The notes: generated by a model from the letters alone, not told the origin. A DNA stretch of 64,000 bases from Usitatibacter palustris (GCF_013003985.1 NZ_CP053073.1:3782001-3846000); one strand, 5' to 3'. Positions 8,579-17,753 are shown, numbered from the stretch's first letter. Numbers and translations: made by a program.

Positions 8579-10522
8579 TCAGAACGCCACCGAGACGGAA
8601 AACGAGACGCGCCACTTGCGCGTGTTCTCGGCATACGCGAGGTCGAAGGCGAGCGGACCGGCCGGCGTGCGCCAGCGCGCCCCCAGGCCATAGCTCGCGT
8701 TCGCGTTGAGCCCCGTCGGCTCTTCACCCGCGTCGCCGATGTCGGTGAAGACGGCGCCACCCCACTGCTTGCTGAACCAGTGCACGTACTCGACCGAACC
8801 GGTGAGCAGGTAGCGGCCGCCGACCACCGCATCGCCGTCGCGCGCGCCGAGGCTTTCGAAGGCGTAGCCGCGATTGGAGCGCGAGCCGCCCGCGCGGAAG
8901 AGGAAATCCTCGGGAATGCCTTCGCGGCTCACGGCAAAGGTGCGGCCGATTTCCCCGCGCAGGAGCAGCTGGTCATTCGCGGTGAGGGGAAACCAGTGCT
9001 GGTAGATCGCATAGGTCTGGACGAAATCCTGCGTCGAAAGGAACGCCTTGCCGCCCGCGGCGATGCGCACCTTGAGCACGCCGCCCTTGGTCGGATCGAG
9101 CACTGCATCGACGAAGCGCCACGTCGCTTCGCCCACCGGCGCCAACGCGCGCGCGATCGATTCATCGGCGTTGTCGGGCTGCTTGCGTTCGAACTGGTAG
9201 ACCAGGCCGACGCGGTAGTCGTCCTGCGGGCGCAGCTTGAACTGGCGGTATGCGGCAAGCGCGACCCGGTTCGTCTCCAGGCCCTGGTTGGATTTGTGCT
9301 CGAAGAGCACGCCGAAACTGTCCTTCGTATCGATGCGATCTCCGAGCGGGCCGCCGAGCGTGAGCGGCGGCAGGAAGAAATCCACGTAGCCGATCTGGCG
9401 CGTGCGGTCGAGGCCGAGCGCGCTCTGCATGTCGAGCGCCGAGCCGAAGGCATTGCGGTGCCGGTACGAGACTTCGCCGCGCACGCCGGTATCCGTGCCG
9501 TAACCGAGGGAGAGCCCGATGTCGACGGGCGCGCGCTCGACGATCGTCACCTGCATCGGGACGTTGCTCGGGTTCGCCGGATCGCGCTCGATGTCGATCA
9601 CGACGCTCGCGAAGAACGGCGTGTTCTGCAGGATGCGCTGGAAATCGCTCACCTTGTCCTGGCGGTAGGCGTCGCCGGGCTGCTGCGTGTAGTAGCGCCG
9701 CACGAGGCTTTCCGGATAGCGCTTGAGGCCCGTGACGACCATCGGCCCGATCGTGAAGCGCGGGCCGCTCTCGAGGATGACCTTGAGCAGGACCTTCGAC
9801 GATTCGGCGTCGACGATCGCCACGCTGTCGGCCATCTTCGCCGCGGCGTAGTGGCGCTCGGAGAGTTTCTCGAGGATGCGGCCCTTCGCGTCGTCCCAGT
9901 CGGCCTGGCGGAAGAAGCGGCCCGCGGGGAGCGTCCACGACTGCGTCACGTCGGCGCGCTGCGCCTCGCGGCCGTCGCCTTCGCCGGAAACGTCGCCTTC
10001 GAATTCCACGATCACGCGATCGACGATCGTGCGCGGGCCCGGCGTCACGCTCACGACGAGCTTGCGCGCTTCGCCCTCGCCTTCGACGCGCGTCTCGACC
10101 TTCGCGAAGAAGTAGCCCTCGGCCGCGGCGATCTCGGGCACGCGCCGGTTCACTTCGCGCAGGAACGGGCGGATCGATCGCGCGCGCGCCTCCGTCGTTT
10201 CGACCTCGGGCAGCGTGATGTGCTTCGCGAAGATCGCCTTCAGCTCCTCGGGCGCCTCCCACACGATGTTGCGCGCCGCCGCACTCATCGCTTCGAGCCT
10301 CTGGCGGCGCGCTTCGCGATCGCGCGCCCTCGCCTCCGCCGTTTCGTCGGGCGTGGGTTCGTCGTCGTCGGGATCTTCCGCGGGCCGCGGCGCGGTCGTC
10401 GCGGCAGGAGCGGGCTCGCGCGGAGGATCGGGCTGCGGCGCTTGCGCCATGGCAAAGCCGGCCGCGAAGAGCCATGCCCCGCAAGCCAGTCGTCCTACAA
10501 AGAGGCGCTCGAGTGAGGACAC
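8579..10522 (-). CDS. tamA: Translocation and assembly module outer-membrane component TamA (Omp85 family)
   Basis: An Omp85-family outer-membrane barrel that partners TamB. A signal peptide (RLACGAWLFAAGFAMAQA) is followed by a Pro/Ala/Asp-rich linker. POTRA repeats come next (for example GPRTIVDRVIVEFEGDV and GPRFTIGPMVVTGLKRYP). The barrel ends in KWRVSFSVSVAF, with the terminal Phe typical of outer-membrane proteins. The assigned start is GTG 10522, about 647 residues, which puts the signal peptide near the N-terminus. It has no convincing ribosome site, and an ATG at 10618 is possible but would overlap ubiJ by about 60 bases. The start is therefore uncertain; the family call is not. Confidence 0.88.
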   Translation of the reverse strand: MSSLERLFVGRLACGAWLFAAGFAMAQAPQPDPPREPAPAATTAPRPAEDPDDDEPTPDETAEARARDREARRQRLEAMSAAARNIVWEAPEELKAIFAKHITLPEVETTEARARSIRPFLREVNRRVPEIAAAEGYFFAKVETRVEGEGEARKLVVSVTPGPRTIVDRVIVEFEGDVSGEGDGREAQRADVTQSWTLPAGRFFRQADWDDAKGRILEKLSERHYAAAKMADSVAIVDAESSKVLLKVILESGPRFTIGPMVVTGLKRYPESLVRRYYTQQPGDAYRQDKVSDFQRILQNTPFFASVVIDIERDPANPSNVPMQVTIVERAPVDIGLSLGYGTDTGVRGEVSYRHRNAFGSALDMQSALGLDRTRQIGYVDFFLPPLTLGGPLGDRIDTKDSFGVLFEHKSNQGLETNRVALAAYRQFKLRPQDDYRVGLVYQFERKQPDNADESIARALAPVGEATWRFVDAVLDPTKGGVLKVRIAAGGKAFLSTQDFVQTYAIYQHWFPLTANDQLLLRGEIGRTFAVSREGIPEDFLFRAGGSRSNRGYAFESLGARDGDAVVGGRYLLTGSVEYVHWFSKQWGGAVFTDIGDAGEEPTGLNANASYGLGARWRTPAGPLAFDLAYAENTRKWRVSFSVSVAF

Positions 10523-10556
10523 GGTTGAATACTGGACCGGAAGGCCTCCCGGCAGT

Positions 10557-11144
10557 TCAACCGGCGCGATGCGAATCCCCGAGCCGGCGGATGCGCGCAT
10601 CGAGCCGATCGATCGCATCGCGAAGCTCCGTGACGCCGCGCTTGAAATCCTCGACCTTCACGCGCGAGGCGATGAGCGGGCGCTCCTCGGTCCAGTACTC
10701 GGCCGCGCCCTGCGCGGTGCGCAGCACGGCGTCGCCTGCCCAGCGGGCCGCGGTGCCGGCGGTATTGACCGCCCGATGGGCCGCGGCATCGCCCACGACG
10801 CGCGAGAGATCCTCTTCCGCATCCCACTTGAGGTGCTTCGCGAGGAAGGACACTTCCTGGGCGAATTGCGCGTCGCCCTTGATGCTGACGTCGCGCATCG
10901 CGCTTTCATCGCCGCGCGCCAGGCGCGGAAGCACGAAGGGCGAGAGCTGCACCTCGAGGTCGCGGGTGACTTCCTTGCCCGCGGCGGTCACTTCGCCCGT
11001 GGTCTGCACCGTCCATGCGAAGGTGAAGGGGCCGACGCGAAACTCCGCCGTGCGGCCCGCGAACGGACGCAACCGCTCCATCGCCACCGGCGTCGAGCGA
11101 AGCAAATGATTGAGCATCGCGGTGACGGGACGCGGTTCCATCAT
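10557..11144 (-). CDS. ubiJ: Ubiquinone biosynthesis accessory factor UbiJ (SCP2 domain)
   Basis: A 195-residue protein with an SCP2-like lipid-binding domain in the first two thirds ([15 protein letters not shown], then [34 protein letters not shown]). A helical C-terminus follows ([20 protein letters not shown]). UbiJ binds ubiquinone intermediates in the cytosolic Ubi complex. The [19 protein letters not shown] stretch is characteristic. The start overlaps the ubiE stop as ATGA (11144). In many proteobacteria ubiB follows ubiJ; here tamA follows instead, and no ubiB is present in the window. Confidence 0.9.
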   Translation of the reverse strand: MMEPRPVTAMLNHLLRSTPVAMERLRPFAGRTAEFRVGPFTFAWTVQTTGEVTAAGKEVTRDLEVQLSPFVLPRLARGDESAMRDVSIKGDAQFAQEVSFLAKHLKWDAEEDLSRVVGDAAAHRAVNTAGTAARWAGDAVLRTAQGAAEYWTEERPLIASRVKVEDFKRGVTELRDAIDRLDARIRRLGDSHRAG

Positions 11145-11872
11145 GTCTTGAAGCCCCGATGCAGGGCGACCACGCCGCCGGTGAGGTTGAAGTACTCCAC
11201 GCGGGACAGGCCCGCGATTTCCATCATCGCCTTCAGCGTTTCCTGGTCGGGATGCATGCGGATCGATTCGGCGAGATAGCGATAGGCCGCCTCATCCTTC
11301 GCGACGTATTTGCCGATCTTCGGGAGGATCGAGAACGAATAGGCGTCGTAGGCGCCCTGCAGGGGCTTGGCGGGCCGCGAGAACTCGAGCACCAGCACGC
11401 GCCCGCCGGGCTTCACCACGCGCGCCATCTCCGCGAGCGCGCGGTCCTTGTGCGTCATGTTCCGGAGGCCGAAGGCCACGCTTGCGCAATCGAAGGAATC
11501 CGTGGGAAACGGCAGCGCTTCGGCGTCGCAGAGGGCCAGTGGCGGGAAGATCCCCGCGTCGATGAGTTTGTCGCGCCCCACCGAAAGCATGGCGCCGTTG
11601 ATGTCGGTCATCCACACCTGGCCCGTGGGACCGGCGCGCTTGGCGAAGGCGAGCGCGAGGTCCCCGCTGCCGGACGCGACGTCGAGCACGCGCGAGCCTT
11701 CGCGGACACCGCTCATCGAGATCGTGAAGCGCTTCCACAGGCGGTGCAGGCCCATCGACATCAGGTCGTTCATGAGGTCGTAGTTGCCCGCGACCGACTT
11801 GAAGACGTCGCCGACCTTCTTCGCCTTCTCGGCTTCGTCGACTTCCTGGTAGCCGAAGTGGGTCTTGCTCAT
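11141..11872 (-). CDS. ubiE: Bifunctional demethylmenaquinone/2-methoxy-benzoquinol methyltransferase UbiE
   Basis: SAM-dependent C-methyltransferase of quinone biosynthesis, 243 residues. It starts [20 protein letters not shown] and continues [20 protein letters not shown], the family signature. Motif I is [38 protein letters not shown] is the second UbiE signature, and the protein ends [13 protein letters not shown]. The ATG at 11872 overlaps the upstream DUF971 stop (ATGA), which fixes the start; a longer open frame upstream reads through the wrong frame of that gene. It is translationally coupled to both neighbours. Confidence 0.95.
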   Translation of the reverse strand: MSKTHFGYQEVDEAEKAKKVGDVFKSVAGNYDLMNDLMSMGLHRLWKRFTISMSGVREGSRVLDVASGSGDLALAFAKRAGPTGQVWMTDINGAMLSVGRDKLIDAGIFPPLALCDAEALPFPTDSFDCASVAFGLRNMTHKDRALAEMARVVKPGGRVLVLEFSRPAKPLQGAYDAYSFSILPKIGKYVAKDEAAYRYLAESIRMHPDQETLKAMMEIAGLSRVEYFNLTGGVVALHRGFKT

Positions 11873-12270
11873 GCGGAGCAGCCGCCCTTGCCCTTGGGCG
11901 GTGAGGGCGAAGCGACGTCGCGAGAGGCCCCGGCCTGGTCGAGGCGCGCGAGGTAACTTTTCCAATTCGAGACCTGGCGCGCCCCCAGGTCGTAGAGGTA
12001 ATCCCAGGAATACAGGCCCGTGTCGTGGCCGTCGCTGAAGACGAGCTTCACCGCGTAGACACCCACGGGCTCGATCGCGGAGATCTCGACGTTGCGCTGC
12101 CCGGTTTGCAGGACTTCCTGCCCCGGGCCATGGCCGCGAACCTCCGCCGAGGGGCTGAAGACACGCAGGTATTCGCAGGGCAATTCGAAGCGCTGGCCGT
12201 CATCGAAGGCGATATCGAGGCGGCGCGATTGCTGGTGCAGCGTGATCTCGGTGGGACGGGGGGTGGCCAT
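11869..12270 (-). CDS. DUF971 (gamma-butyrobetaine hydroxylase-like N-terminal) protein
   Basis: A 133-residue single-domain DUF971 protein. It has the family pattern [32 protein letters not shown], and [19 protein letters not shown] near the end of the domain, then a short basic tail ending GGCSA. The fold is found at the N-terminus of carnitine-pathway hydroxylases and in Fe-S related proteins; the role of the stand-alone form is unclear. Genes of this type commonly sit directly before ubiE in betaproteobacteria, as here. It is the first gene of the minus-strand run, 92 bases from divergent phoB, and a Pho box lies between them. Confidence 0.85.
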   Translation of the reverse strand: MATPRPTEITLHQQSRRLDIAFDDGQRFELPCEYLRVFSPSAEVRGHGPGQEVLQTGQRNVEISAIEPVGVYAVKLVFSDGHDTGLYSWDYLYDLGARQVSNWKSYLARLDQAGASRDVASPSPPKGKGGCSA

Positions 12271-12292
12271 GGGCTCATTATCCCGTTTTTCC

Positions 12293-12326
12293 CTGTAATC
12301 TGGCTGTCACGCGCAACGCCTAACAT
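12293..12326 (+). promoter_or_regulatory. Pho box and -10 element of the phoB promoter
   Basis: Two 7-base direct repeats, CTGTAAT (12293-12299) and CTGTCAC (12304-12310), are separated by four bases. They match the PhoB-binding consensus CTGTCAT-N4-CTGTCAY at 13 of 14 positions. TAACAT (12321-12326) follows after 10 bases, the spacing at which a Pho box replaces a -35 element. This implies that phoBR is autoactivated under phosphate starvation. The box is also 23 bases from the divergent DUF971 start and could affect that operon. Confidence 0.8.
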
Positions 12327-12362
12327 GCGGGTTCGATTGGAATTTCTTACCTGAGCCCCACC

Positions 12363-13049
12363 ATGCCTGCCAGCATTCTCGTCGTCGAAGACGAACGCGC
12401 GATCCAGGAGCTGATCGCGATCAACCTCGAGCAGTCGGGTCAGCGCGCCGTGCGCGCCGACTCAGCCGAGCAGGCGTTGGAACTCATCCAGACGGAGTTG
12501 CCCGACCTCATCCTGCTCGACTGGATGCTTCCCGGGCAAAGCGGCCTCGAGCTCGCGCGCCGCCTGCGCGGCGACGCGCGCACGAAGGCCCTGCCGATCA
12601 TCATGCTCACCGCCCGCGGCGAGGAAGCCGACAAGCTGCGCGGCCTCGAAACCGGCGCGGACGACTACATCACGAAGCCCTTCTCCCTGCGCGAGCTCCA
12701 GGCGCGCATCAAGGCCGTGCTTCGCCGCCGCGCGCCCGAGATCACCGATGACGTGATCGAGTACCACGGCCTCAAGCTCGATCCGGCTTCGCATCGCGTG
12801 ACCGGCCGCGGCAAGGACCTGACGATGGGTCCGACGGAATTCCGCCTGCTGCACTTCTTCCTCACGCATCCGGAGCGCGTGTACACCCGCACGCAGCTGC
12901 TCGACCATGTGTGGGGCGATCACGTGTTCATCGAGGAGCGCACGGTGGACGTGCACATCCGGAGGCTGCGCGCCGCGCTCACGAAGAGCGGGCAGCAGAC
13001 CTTCGTCCAGACCATCCGCGGCTCGGGATATCGCTTCTCCAAGGCATGA
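12363..13049 (+). CDS. phoB: Phosphate regulon response regulator PhoB
   Basis: A 228-residue OmpR-type regulator. The receiver domain (residues 1 to about 120) has the acidic pair E9-D10, phospho-acceptor D53 in LILLDWMLPG, the TAR switch threonine and Lys in DDYITKPFS. The C-terminal winged helix has TPTEFRLL-like TMGPTEFRLLHFF, the recognition region RTVDVHIRRLR, and the closing TIRGSGYRFS wing. These residues fit PhoB rather than other OmpR members, and the phoR neighbour and Pho box support that. The stop overlaps the phoR start as ATGA. Confidence 0.95.
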   Translation: MPASILVVEDERAIQELIAINLEQSGQRAVRADSAEQALELIQTELPDLILLDWMLPGQSGLELARRLRGDARTKALPIIMLTARGEEADKLRGLETGADDYITKPFSLRELQARIKAVLRRRAPEITDDVIEYHGLKLDPASHRVTGRGKDLTMGPTEFRLLHFFLTHPERVYTRTQLLDHVWGDHVFIEERTVDVHIRRLRAALTKSGQQTFVQTIRGSGYRFSKA

Positions 13050-14380
13050 ACGACTGGCTGGGCCGACTGATCCTCCTGGCCGCACTCGCCGGCTCGGGGG
13101 GACTGCTCGTCGGCTTGATCTTCGGCGGCCCGGCGGCCGCGCTCTTCCTGTTCTTCACGCTGGTGGGCATCGCGGCGCTGCACTACCGCAACCAGGAGCG
13201 ACTCGCGCGCTGGATCGCGAACCCCAATCCCGATGACGTTCCCGATATCGCCGGCAGCTGGGGCGAAATCTTCGCGCGCCTCTATCGCCACCTGAAGCTC
13301 GAGCGCGCGAGCCAGGCGAGCCTCACCGCCGCGCTCTCGCGCTTCCGCGACGCGGCCGAGGCCATGCCCGACGGCGTGATCGTCCTCGACGCCGAGAACC
13401 ACATCGAGTGGCTCAATCCCGCCGCCGAGAAACACTTCAACTTCTCGCTCGAGCGCGATCGCCTGCAGCCGATCACGAACCTGCTGCGCCAGCCGGCGCT
13501 GCTCGACTACATCCAGGGCGAACACTTCGGCGACCCGATGCAGTTGAAGGATATCGGCGAGGGCGAGCGCATCTTCTCGGTCCAGCTCGTCCCCTACGGC
13601 CACCAGCAAAAGCTGCTGCTCTCGCGCGACATCACGCGCTGGGAACGGCTCGAATCCATGCGCCGCGACTTCATCGCCAACGTCTCGCACGAGCTGCGCA
13701 CCCCGCTCACCGTGATGAAGGGCTTCCTCGAGACGCTCACCGACGCGCGCGAAAGCGACGACCGGCTCTACCGCCGCTCGATGGAGCTGATGACCGAGCA
13801 AGCCGAACGCATGCAGCGCCTGGTCGAGGACCTGCTGATGCTCTCGCGCCTCGAGGATTCGGGCTACCCGCTGCGTGAAGAGCCGATCGACGTTGCGGCA
13901 CTCGTGCGTTCGGTCCTGATGGACGCCGAGGCCCTGAATCGCGGGCAGCATCGCCTGCATTCGGACATGGCGCGCACCTGGATCCACGGCAGCCGCGACG
14001 AGCTGCGCAGTGCCTTCTCGAACCTGCTTTCGAACGCGATCCGCTACACGCCGCCCGGCGGCGAGATCCACGTGACCTGGAAGCTCGAGGACGGCAAACC
14101 CGTGTTTGCCGTGAAGGACAACGGCGAGGGCATCGCCCCCGAACACGTGCCGCGCCTCACGGAGCGGTTCTATCGCGTCGACCGCAGCCGCTCGCGCTCC
14201 ACGGGGGGGACGGGCCTGGGCCTGGCGATCGTGAAGCACGTCCTGCAGCGCCACCAGGCCCATCTCGAGATCGACAGCGAACCGAACAAGGGCAGCACTT
14301 TCAGCTGCGTTTTCCCCGCCGCGCGCATCACCCCCGCCTCCGCCACGAAAGCCGAGATCACGCCGATTCGCGCCGCTTGA
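13046..14380 (+). CDS. phoR: Phosphate regulon sensor histidine kinase PhoR
   Basis: A 444-residue membrane kinase. The N-terminus has two hydrophobic helices with almost no periplasmic loop (LILLAALAGSGGLLVGLI and AALFLFFTLVGIAAL), as in PhoR, which senses through the Pst/PhoU system. A linker and PAS domain follow (AMPDGVIVLDAENHIEWLNPAAEKHF). The phospho-acceptor is H215 in NVSHELRTPLTVMKGF. The ATPase part has NLLSNAIRYTPPGG, VKDNGEGIAPEHVPRLTERF and GGTGLGLAIVKHVLQRH. The start is the ATG overlapping the phoB stop. No pst or phoU gene lies in the window. Confidence 0.94.
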   Translation: MNDWLGRLILLAALAGSGGLLVGLIFGGPAAALFLFFTLVGIAALHYRNQERLARWIANPNPDDVPDIAGSWGEIFARLYRHLKLERASQASLTAALSRFRDAAEAMPDGVIVLDAENHIEWLNPAAEKHFNFSLERDRLQPITNLLRQPALLDYIQGEHFGDPMQLKDIGEGERIFSVQLVPYGHQQKLLLSRDITRWERLESMRRDFIANVSHELRTPLTVMKGFLETLTDARESDDRLYRRSMELMTEQAERMQRLVEDLLMLSRLEDSGYPLREEPIDVAALVRSVLMDAEALNRGQHRLHSDMARTWIHGSRDELRSAFSNLLSNAIRYTPPGGEIHVTWKLEDGKPVFAVKDNGEGIAPEHVPRLTERFYRVDRSRSRSTGGTGLGLAIVKHVLQRHQAHLEIDSEPNKGSTFSCVFPAARITPASATKAEITPIRAA

Positions 14381-14393
14381 GTAGAATCGCGGC

Positions 14394-14792
14394 ATGGTCG
14401 GCATCCTTCTCGTCTCGCACGGGGCTTTCGGCGAGTCCCTCATCCACTGCGCAAGCCACGTCCTGGGCAAGCGTCCCCTCTACCTGCGCCAGCTCGGCGT
14501 GACGATCCACGACGACCCGGAGGCGATCCTCCCGGTCGCGGTGGACCTGATCCGCTTCCTCGACCAGGGCCAGGGCGTGCTCGTCCTCACCGACATCTAC
14601 GGCGCGACCCCTTCGAACATCGCTTCGCGCATCCTCGTGCCTGGGCGAGTCGAGGGCATCGCCGGCGTGAACCTGCCGATGCTGATTCGCGCGCTCACCT
14701 ACCGCGACTCGCCGCTGGCGACCGTGATCGAGAAGGCGCTGTCGGGCGGCGTGGAAGGCGTGACGCGGATGCCGCTGCCGGTCAACGCATGA
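14394..14792 (+). CDS. PTS EIIA component, mannose/fructose (EIIA-Man) type
   Basis: A 132-residue cytoplasmic phosphocarrier. The start MVGILLVSHGAFGESL places the phospho-accepting histidine at residue 9. VLVLTDIYGATPSNIA is the family's second motif. It overlaps the HPr gene as ATGA and forms an EIIA-HPr-EI operon. No EIIB/EIIC permease gene is nearby, so the chain probably regulates rather than transports, as proposed for similar proteobacterial clusters; this is inference. A TAGAAT hexamer at 14382-14387 lies six bases before the start, so a short or leaderless transcript separate from phoBR is possible. Confidence 0.88.
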   Translation: MVGILLVSHGAFGESLIHCASHVLGKRPLYLRQLGVTIHDDPEAILPVAVDLIRFLDQGQGVLVLTDIYGATPSNIASRILVPGRVEGIAGVNLPMLIRALTYRDSPLATVIEKALSGGVEGVTRMPLPVNA

Positions 14793-15058
14793 TCAAGAAA
14801 AACGTACCCGTCGTGAACAAGCTGGGGCTTCACGCACGCGCCTCCGCCAAGCTCACCCAGACCGCTTCGGCCTTCAAGTGCGGCGTCTGGCTCACGCGCA
14901 ACGGCCGGCGCGTGAACGCGAAAAGCATCATGGGCGTGATGATGCTCGCCGCGGGCATCGGCTCGACGCTCGAGGTCGAGACCGACGGCGAGGACGAACA
15001 GGCCGCGATGGACGCCCTCGAGAAGCTCTTCGCCGACAAGTTCGGGGAAGGCTCCTGA
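14789..15058 (+). CDS. ptsH: Phosphocarrier protein HPr
   Basis: An 89-residue HPr. The active-site histidine is H15 in NKLGLHARASAK. S46, in NAKSIMGVMMLAAGIG, is the residue phosphorylated by HPr kinase in species that have HprK; no hprK is in this window. It accepts phosphate from EI and passes it to EIIA. Both ends overlap neighbours: ATGA with the EIIA gene and TGATG with ptsI. This suggests coupled translation and matched amounts. Confidence 0.95.
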   Translation: MIKKNVPVVNKLGLHARASAKLTQTASAFKCGVWLTRNGRRVNAKSIMGVMMLAAGIGSTLEVETDGEDEQAAMDALEKLFADKFGEGS

Positions 15059-16806
15059 TGGACGCGCGCGCCACCTCGGCGAGCTTCACGATCCACGGCA
15101 TCGGCGTCTCGGGTGGCATCGCCATCGGCCATGCCCACCTCTTCCTCGGCATGGCGACCGAGGTCGATCACTACGAGATCACGGCCGCCGACGTCGTGCG
15201 CGAACAGAAACGCTACGACCGCGCGGTGAAGGAGGTGCGCGACGAGCTGAAGGAACTGGCCGATTCCGTGCGCCACGGCCCGGCCGCCGAGCTCGCCCCG
15301 TTCGTGAACGTGCACATGATGCTGCTCGACGATTCGTCGTTTTCGGAGGCGCCGCGCGAGCTGATCCGCGAACGCCACTGCAACGCCGAGTGGGCGCTGC
15401 GCATGCAGCTGGACGAGCTCACGGCGCAGTTCGACGAGATCGACGATCCGTATCTGCGCGAGCGCAAGGAAGACGTGCGCCAGGTCGCCGAGCGCATCCT
15501 CGAGGCACTCGCCGGCACCAAGCGACGCATGGCGGTGAAGCCCACGCGCGAGGACACCGCGATCCTGGTCGCCCGCGAGCTCACGCCCGCCGACGTGATC
15601 CTCTTCAAGCAGCACCACTTCGCGGCATTCATCACGGATCTGGGCGGCGCGACCTCGCACACCGCGATCATGGCGCGCTCGCTGGGCATTCCCGCGATCG
15701 TGGCACTGCACCACTCGCGCTCGATGATCCGCGAGGACGAGCTCATCGTGGTCGACGGCACCCAGGGCGTGGTGATCGTCAACCCGGACAAGCACGTCCT
15801 CACCGAGTACAAGCTCAAGCAGAACCAGGCGCGCCTCGAGCGCGAGAAACTCAAACGCCTGCGCAGCGCGCCGGCGGCCACGCTCGACGGCACCGTGATC
15901 CAGCTGCACGCCAACATCGAGCTTCCGTCGGACATCGAAGCCGTGCGCTCGAGTGGCGCCACGGGCGTGGGCCTCTTCCGCAGCGAGTTCCTGTTCATGA
16001 ACCGCCGCGACCTGCCCGGCGAGGACGAGCAGTTCGAGGCCTATCGCGAGGTCGTCGAGGGCATGAAGGGCATGCCGGTCACGCTCCGTACGCTCGACAT
16101 CGGCGCCGACAAGCAACTCGACAGCGAGGAACACCGCGTCGCCGTGAATCCGGCGCTGGGCCTGCGCGCGATCCGCTACTGCCTCGCCGAGCCGCAGGTG
16201 TTCAACACGCAACTGCGCGCGATCCTGCGCGCCTCGCGCTACGGCAAGGTGATGATCCTCGTCCCGATGCTCTCGTCGTCAGCGGAGGTCACGCAGTCGC
16301 TGCTCGCGGTGGCGGCGGCGAAGGAGCAGCTGCGCGACGAGAAGGTCAAGTTCGACGAGTACATCCCCGTGGGCGGCATGATCGAGGTGCCGGCCGCAGC
16401 GATCGCGCTGCCGATGTTCATCCGCAAGCTCGACTTCATCTCGGTGGGCACGAACGATTTGATCCAGTACACGCTCGCGATCGACCGCACGGACGACGCG
16501 GTCGCGCACCTCTACGATCCGCTGCATCCGGCAATCCTGAGCCTGCTCTCGAGCGTGATCCGCACGGCGCACCAGCACGAGAAGCCGGTGGCGGTGTGCG
16601 GGGAGATGGCGGGGGATGTGGATTTGACGCGGCTGTTGCTGGGCTTCGGGCTGCGTCACTTCTCGATGCACCCGGCCCACGTGCTGAGCGTGAAGCAGCG
16701 GGTGCTCAATACGAGCCTGCCCGACATCGCGCCGATCGTGGCGCGGATCCTGAAGACCGACGAGCCCGACAAGACCCAGGCGTTGCTCGAGAAGCTCAAC
16801 GCCTAG
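15058..16806 (+). CDS. ptsI: Phosphoenolpyruvate-protein phosphotransferase (PTS enzyme I)
   Basis: A 582-residue EI that transfers phosphate from PEP to HPr. The swivelling His domain has GGATSHTAIMARSLGIPAIV with catalytic H201. The PEP-binding barrel has GVGLFRSEFLFMNRRDLPGE, MILVPMLSSSAEV, FISVGTNDLIQYTLAIDR and VCGEMAGD. All the EI landmarks are intact and the length is normal. The ATG shares a base with the HPr stop (TGATG). It ends 15 bases from the convergent DUF2950 gene, with no clear terminator between them. Confidence 0.95.
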   Translation: MDARATSASFTIHGIGVSGGIAIGHAHLFLGMATEVDHYEITAADVVREQKRYDRAVKEVRDELKELADSVRHGPAAELAPFVNVHMMLLDDSSFSEAPRELIRERHCNAEWALRMQLDELTAQFDEIDDPYLRERKEDVRQVAERILEALAGTKRRMAVKPTREDTAILVARELTPADVILFKQHHFAAFITDLGGATSHTAIMARSLGIPAIVALHHSRSMIREDELIVVDGTQGVVIVNPDKHVLTEYKLKQNQARLEREKLKRLRSAPAATLDGTVIQLHANIELPSDIEAVRSSGATGVGLFRSEFLFMNRRDLPGEDEQFEAYREVVEGMKGMPVTLRTLDIGADKQLDSEEHRVAVNPALGLRAIRYCLAEPQVFNTQLRAILRASRYGKVMILVPMLSSSAEVTQSLLAVAAAKEQLRDEKVKFDEYIPVGGMIEVPAAAIALPMFIRKLDFISVGTNDLIQYTLAIDRTDDAVAHLYDPLHPAILSLLSSVIRTAHQHEKPVAVCGEMAGDVDLTRLLLGFGLRHFSMHPAHVLSVKQRVLNTSLPDIAPIVARILKTDEPDKTQALLEKLNA

Positions 16807-16821
16807 GTTTCGGTACTCCGC

Positions 16822-17724
16822 TTACTGCACTTTCTGCCAGGTCTTGTCCGGGTTGTAGGCCTTGATGGCCGCGGCGGCCGCCGCGGTGCCGGCACCCAGG
16901 TCCTTCTCGTAGACGACGCCGTCGTGATTCACGACGAAGGTCTTCACGCCCGAGACGCCATACTTCTCGGGGAACGCGACGACGGCGAAACCGCCCATCA
17001 TCCGGTCCTTCACGAGGTACGAGTACGCGCCGCCCGCCGCATCCTTGCCCTGCGACATGAGCATGCGGTACTGGTAGCCGTGGTACGGGCCGCCGGGGTT
17101 GGTTCCCGGGTAGCCTTCCTTGGCGGCCACGCCCACGAGCGGTCCGAGCGGGCTTTGCGGCGCGCCGGCCGCCGTCTCGAAATACAGGCCGTCCTTCTTG
17201 CCCTTCGTCGAGATGAACTTCTTCGCGTAGTCGGTCGAGCCGTTGCCGTCGGCATCGCTGGTGGCGTATTCGCGCTGCGCATCGACGACCGCGAGCAGCG
17301 TCTGGATGGTGTCGAGCTCGTTGCGGCCCACGCGGCGGTTGATGACTTCCTCGCGGCCGGTCTCCGCATCGAACGCCCACTTGCCGTCCTTGGCCTTCAC
17401 CAGCGGGGCGGGGAAGGGCCAGTCGTCATCACCCACGTTGATGGTCGCCTTCGCGTCGCCTTCCTTCACGAGCTTGTTCTTCTTGTCGTAGGCGGCGAGG
17501 AAAGCCGTCCAATCCGCGCGGTCCGACACGGCGTCGCCCGTGAAGATCCAGGGCTTCGACTTCTCGCCGAAGATGGCGATCACGTTCTTGCCTTCGCCGG
17601 TACGCACCGCATCGGCAAGCGCCTTGGAGCCTTCCTCGGGGGAAGCAAACGAGCGTTGGGCGGCTGCGGGAAGTGCGGCGCAAAGCACGAGGCCCGCGGC
17701 GAGAATCAGTTGAGTCTTCTTCAT
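16822..17724 (-). CDS. DUF2950 exported protein
   Basis: A 300-residue secreted protein. It has a signal peptide (MKKTQLILAAGLVLCAALPAAA) and DUF2950 features: RSFASPEEGSKALADAVR, KGKKDGLYFETAAG, PLGPLVGVAAKEGYPG, PGGPYHGYQYRMLMSQG and the late ALVAFPEKYG-like VVAFPEKYGVSGVKTFVVNHDG. Function is unknown. The start is ATG 17724 with GGAG seven bases upstream; a longer reading from 17757 lacks this. It lies 29 bases after the DUF3300 gene, and the two families are frequently neighbours, so they probably act together in the envelope. Confidence 0.85.
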   Translation of the reverse strand: MKKTQLILAAGLVLCAALPAAAQRSFASPEEGSKALADAVRTGEGKNVIAIFGEKSKPWIFTGDAVSDRADWTAFLAAYDKKNKLVKEGDAKATINVGDDDWPFPAPLVKAKDGKWAFDAETGREEVINRRVGRNELDTIQTLLAVVDAQREYATSDADGNGSTDYAKKFISTKGKKDGLYFETAAGAPQSPLGPLVGVAAKEGYPGTNPGGPYHGYQYRMLMSQGKDAAGGAYSYLVKDRMMGGFAVVAFPEKYGVSGVKTFVVNHDGVVYEKDLGAGTAAAAAAIKAYNPDKTWQKVQ

Positions 17725-17753
17725 GTTCAGTCTCCGAATGGATGAGGGTGGGA

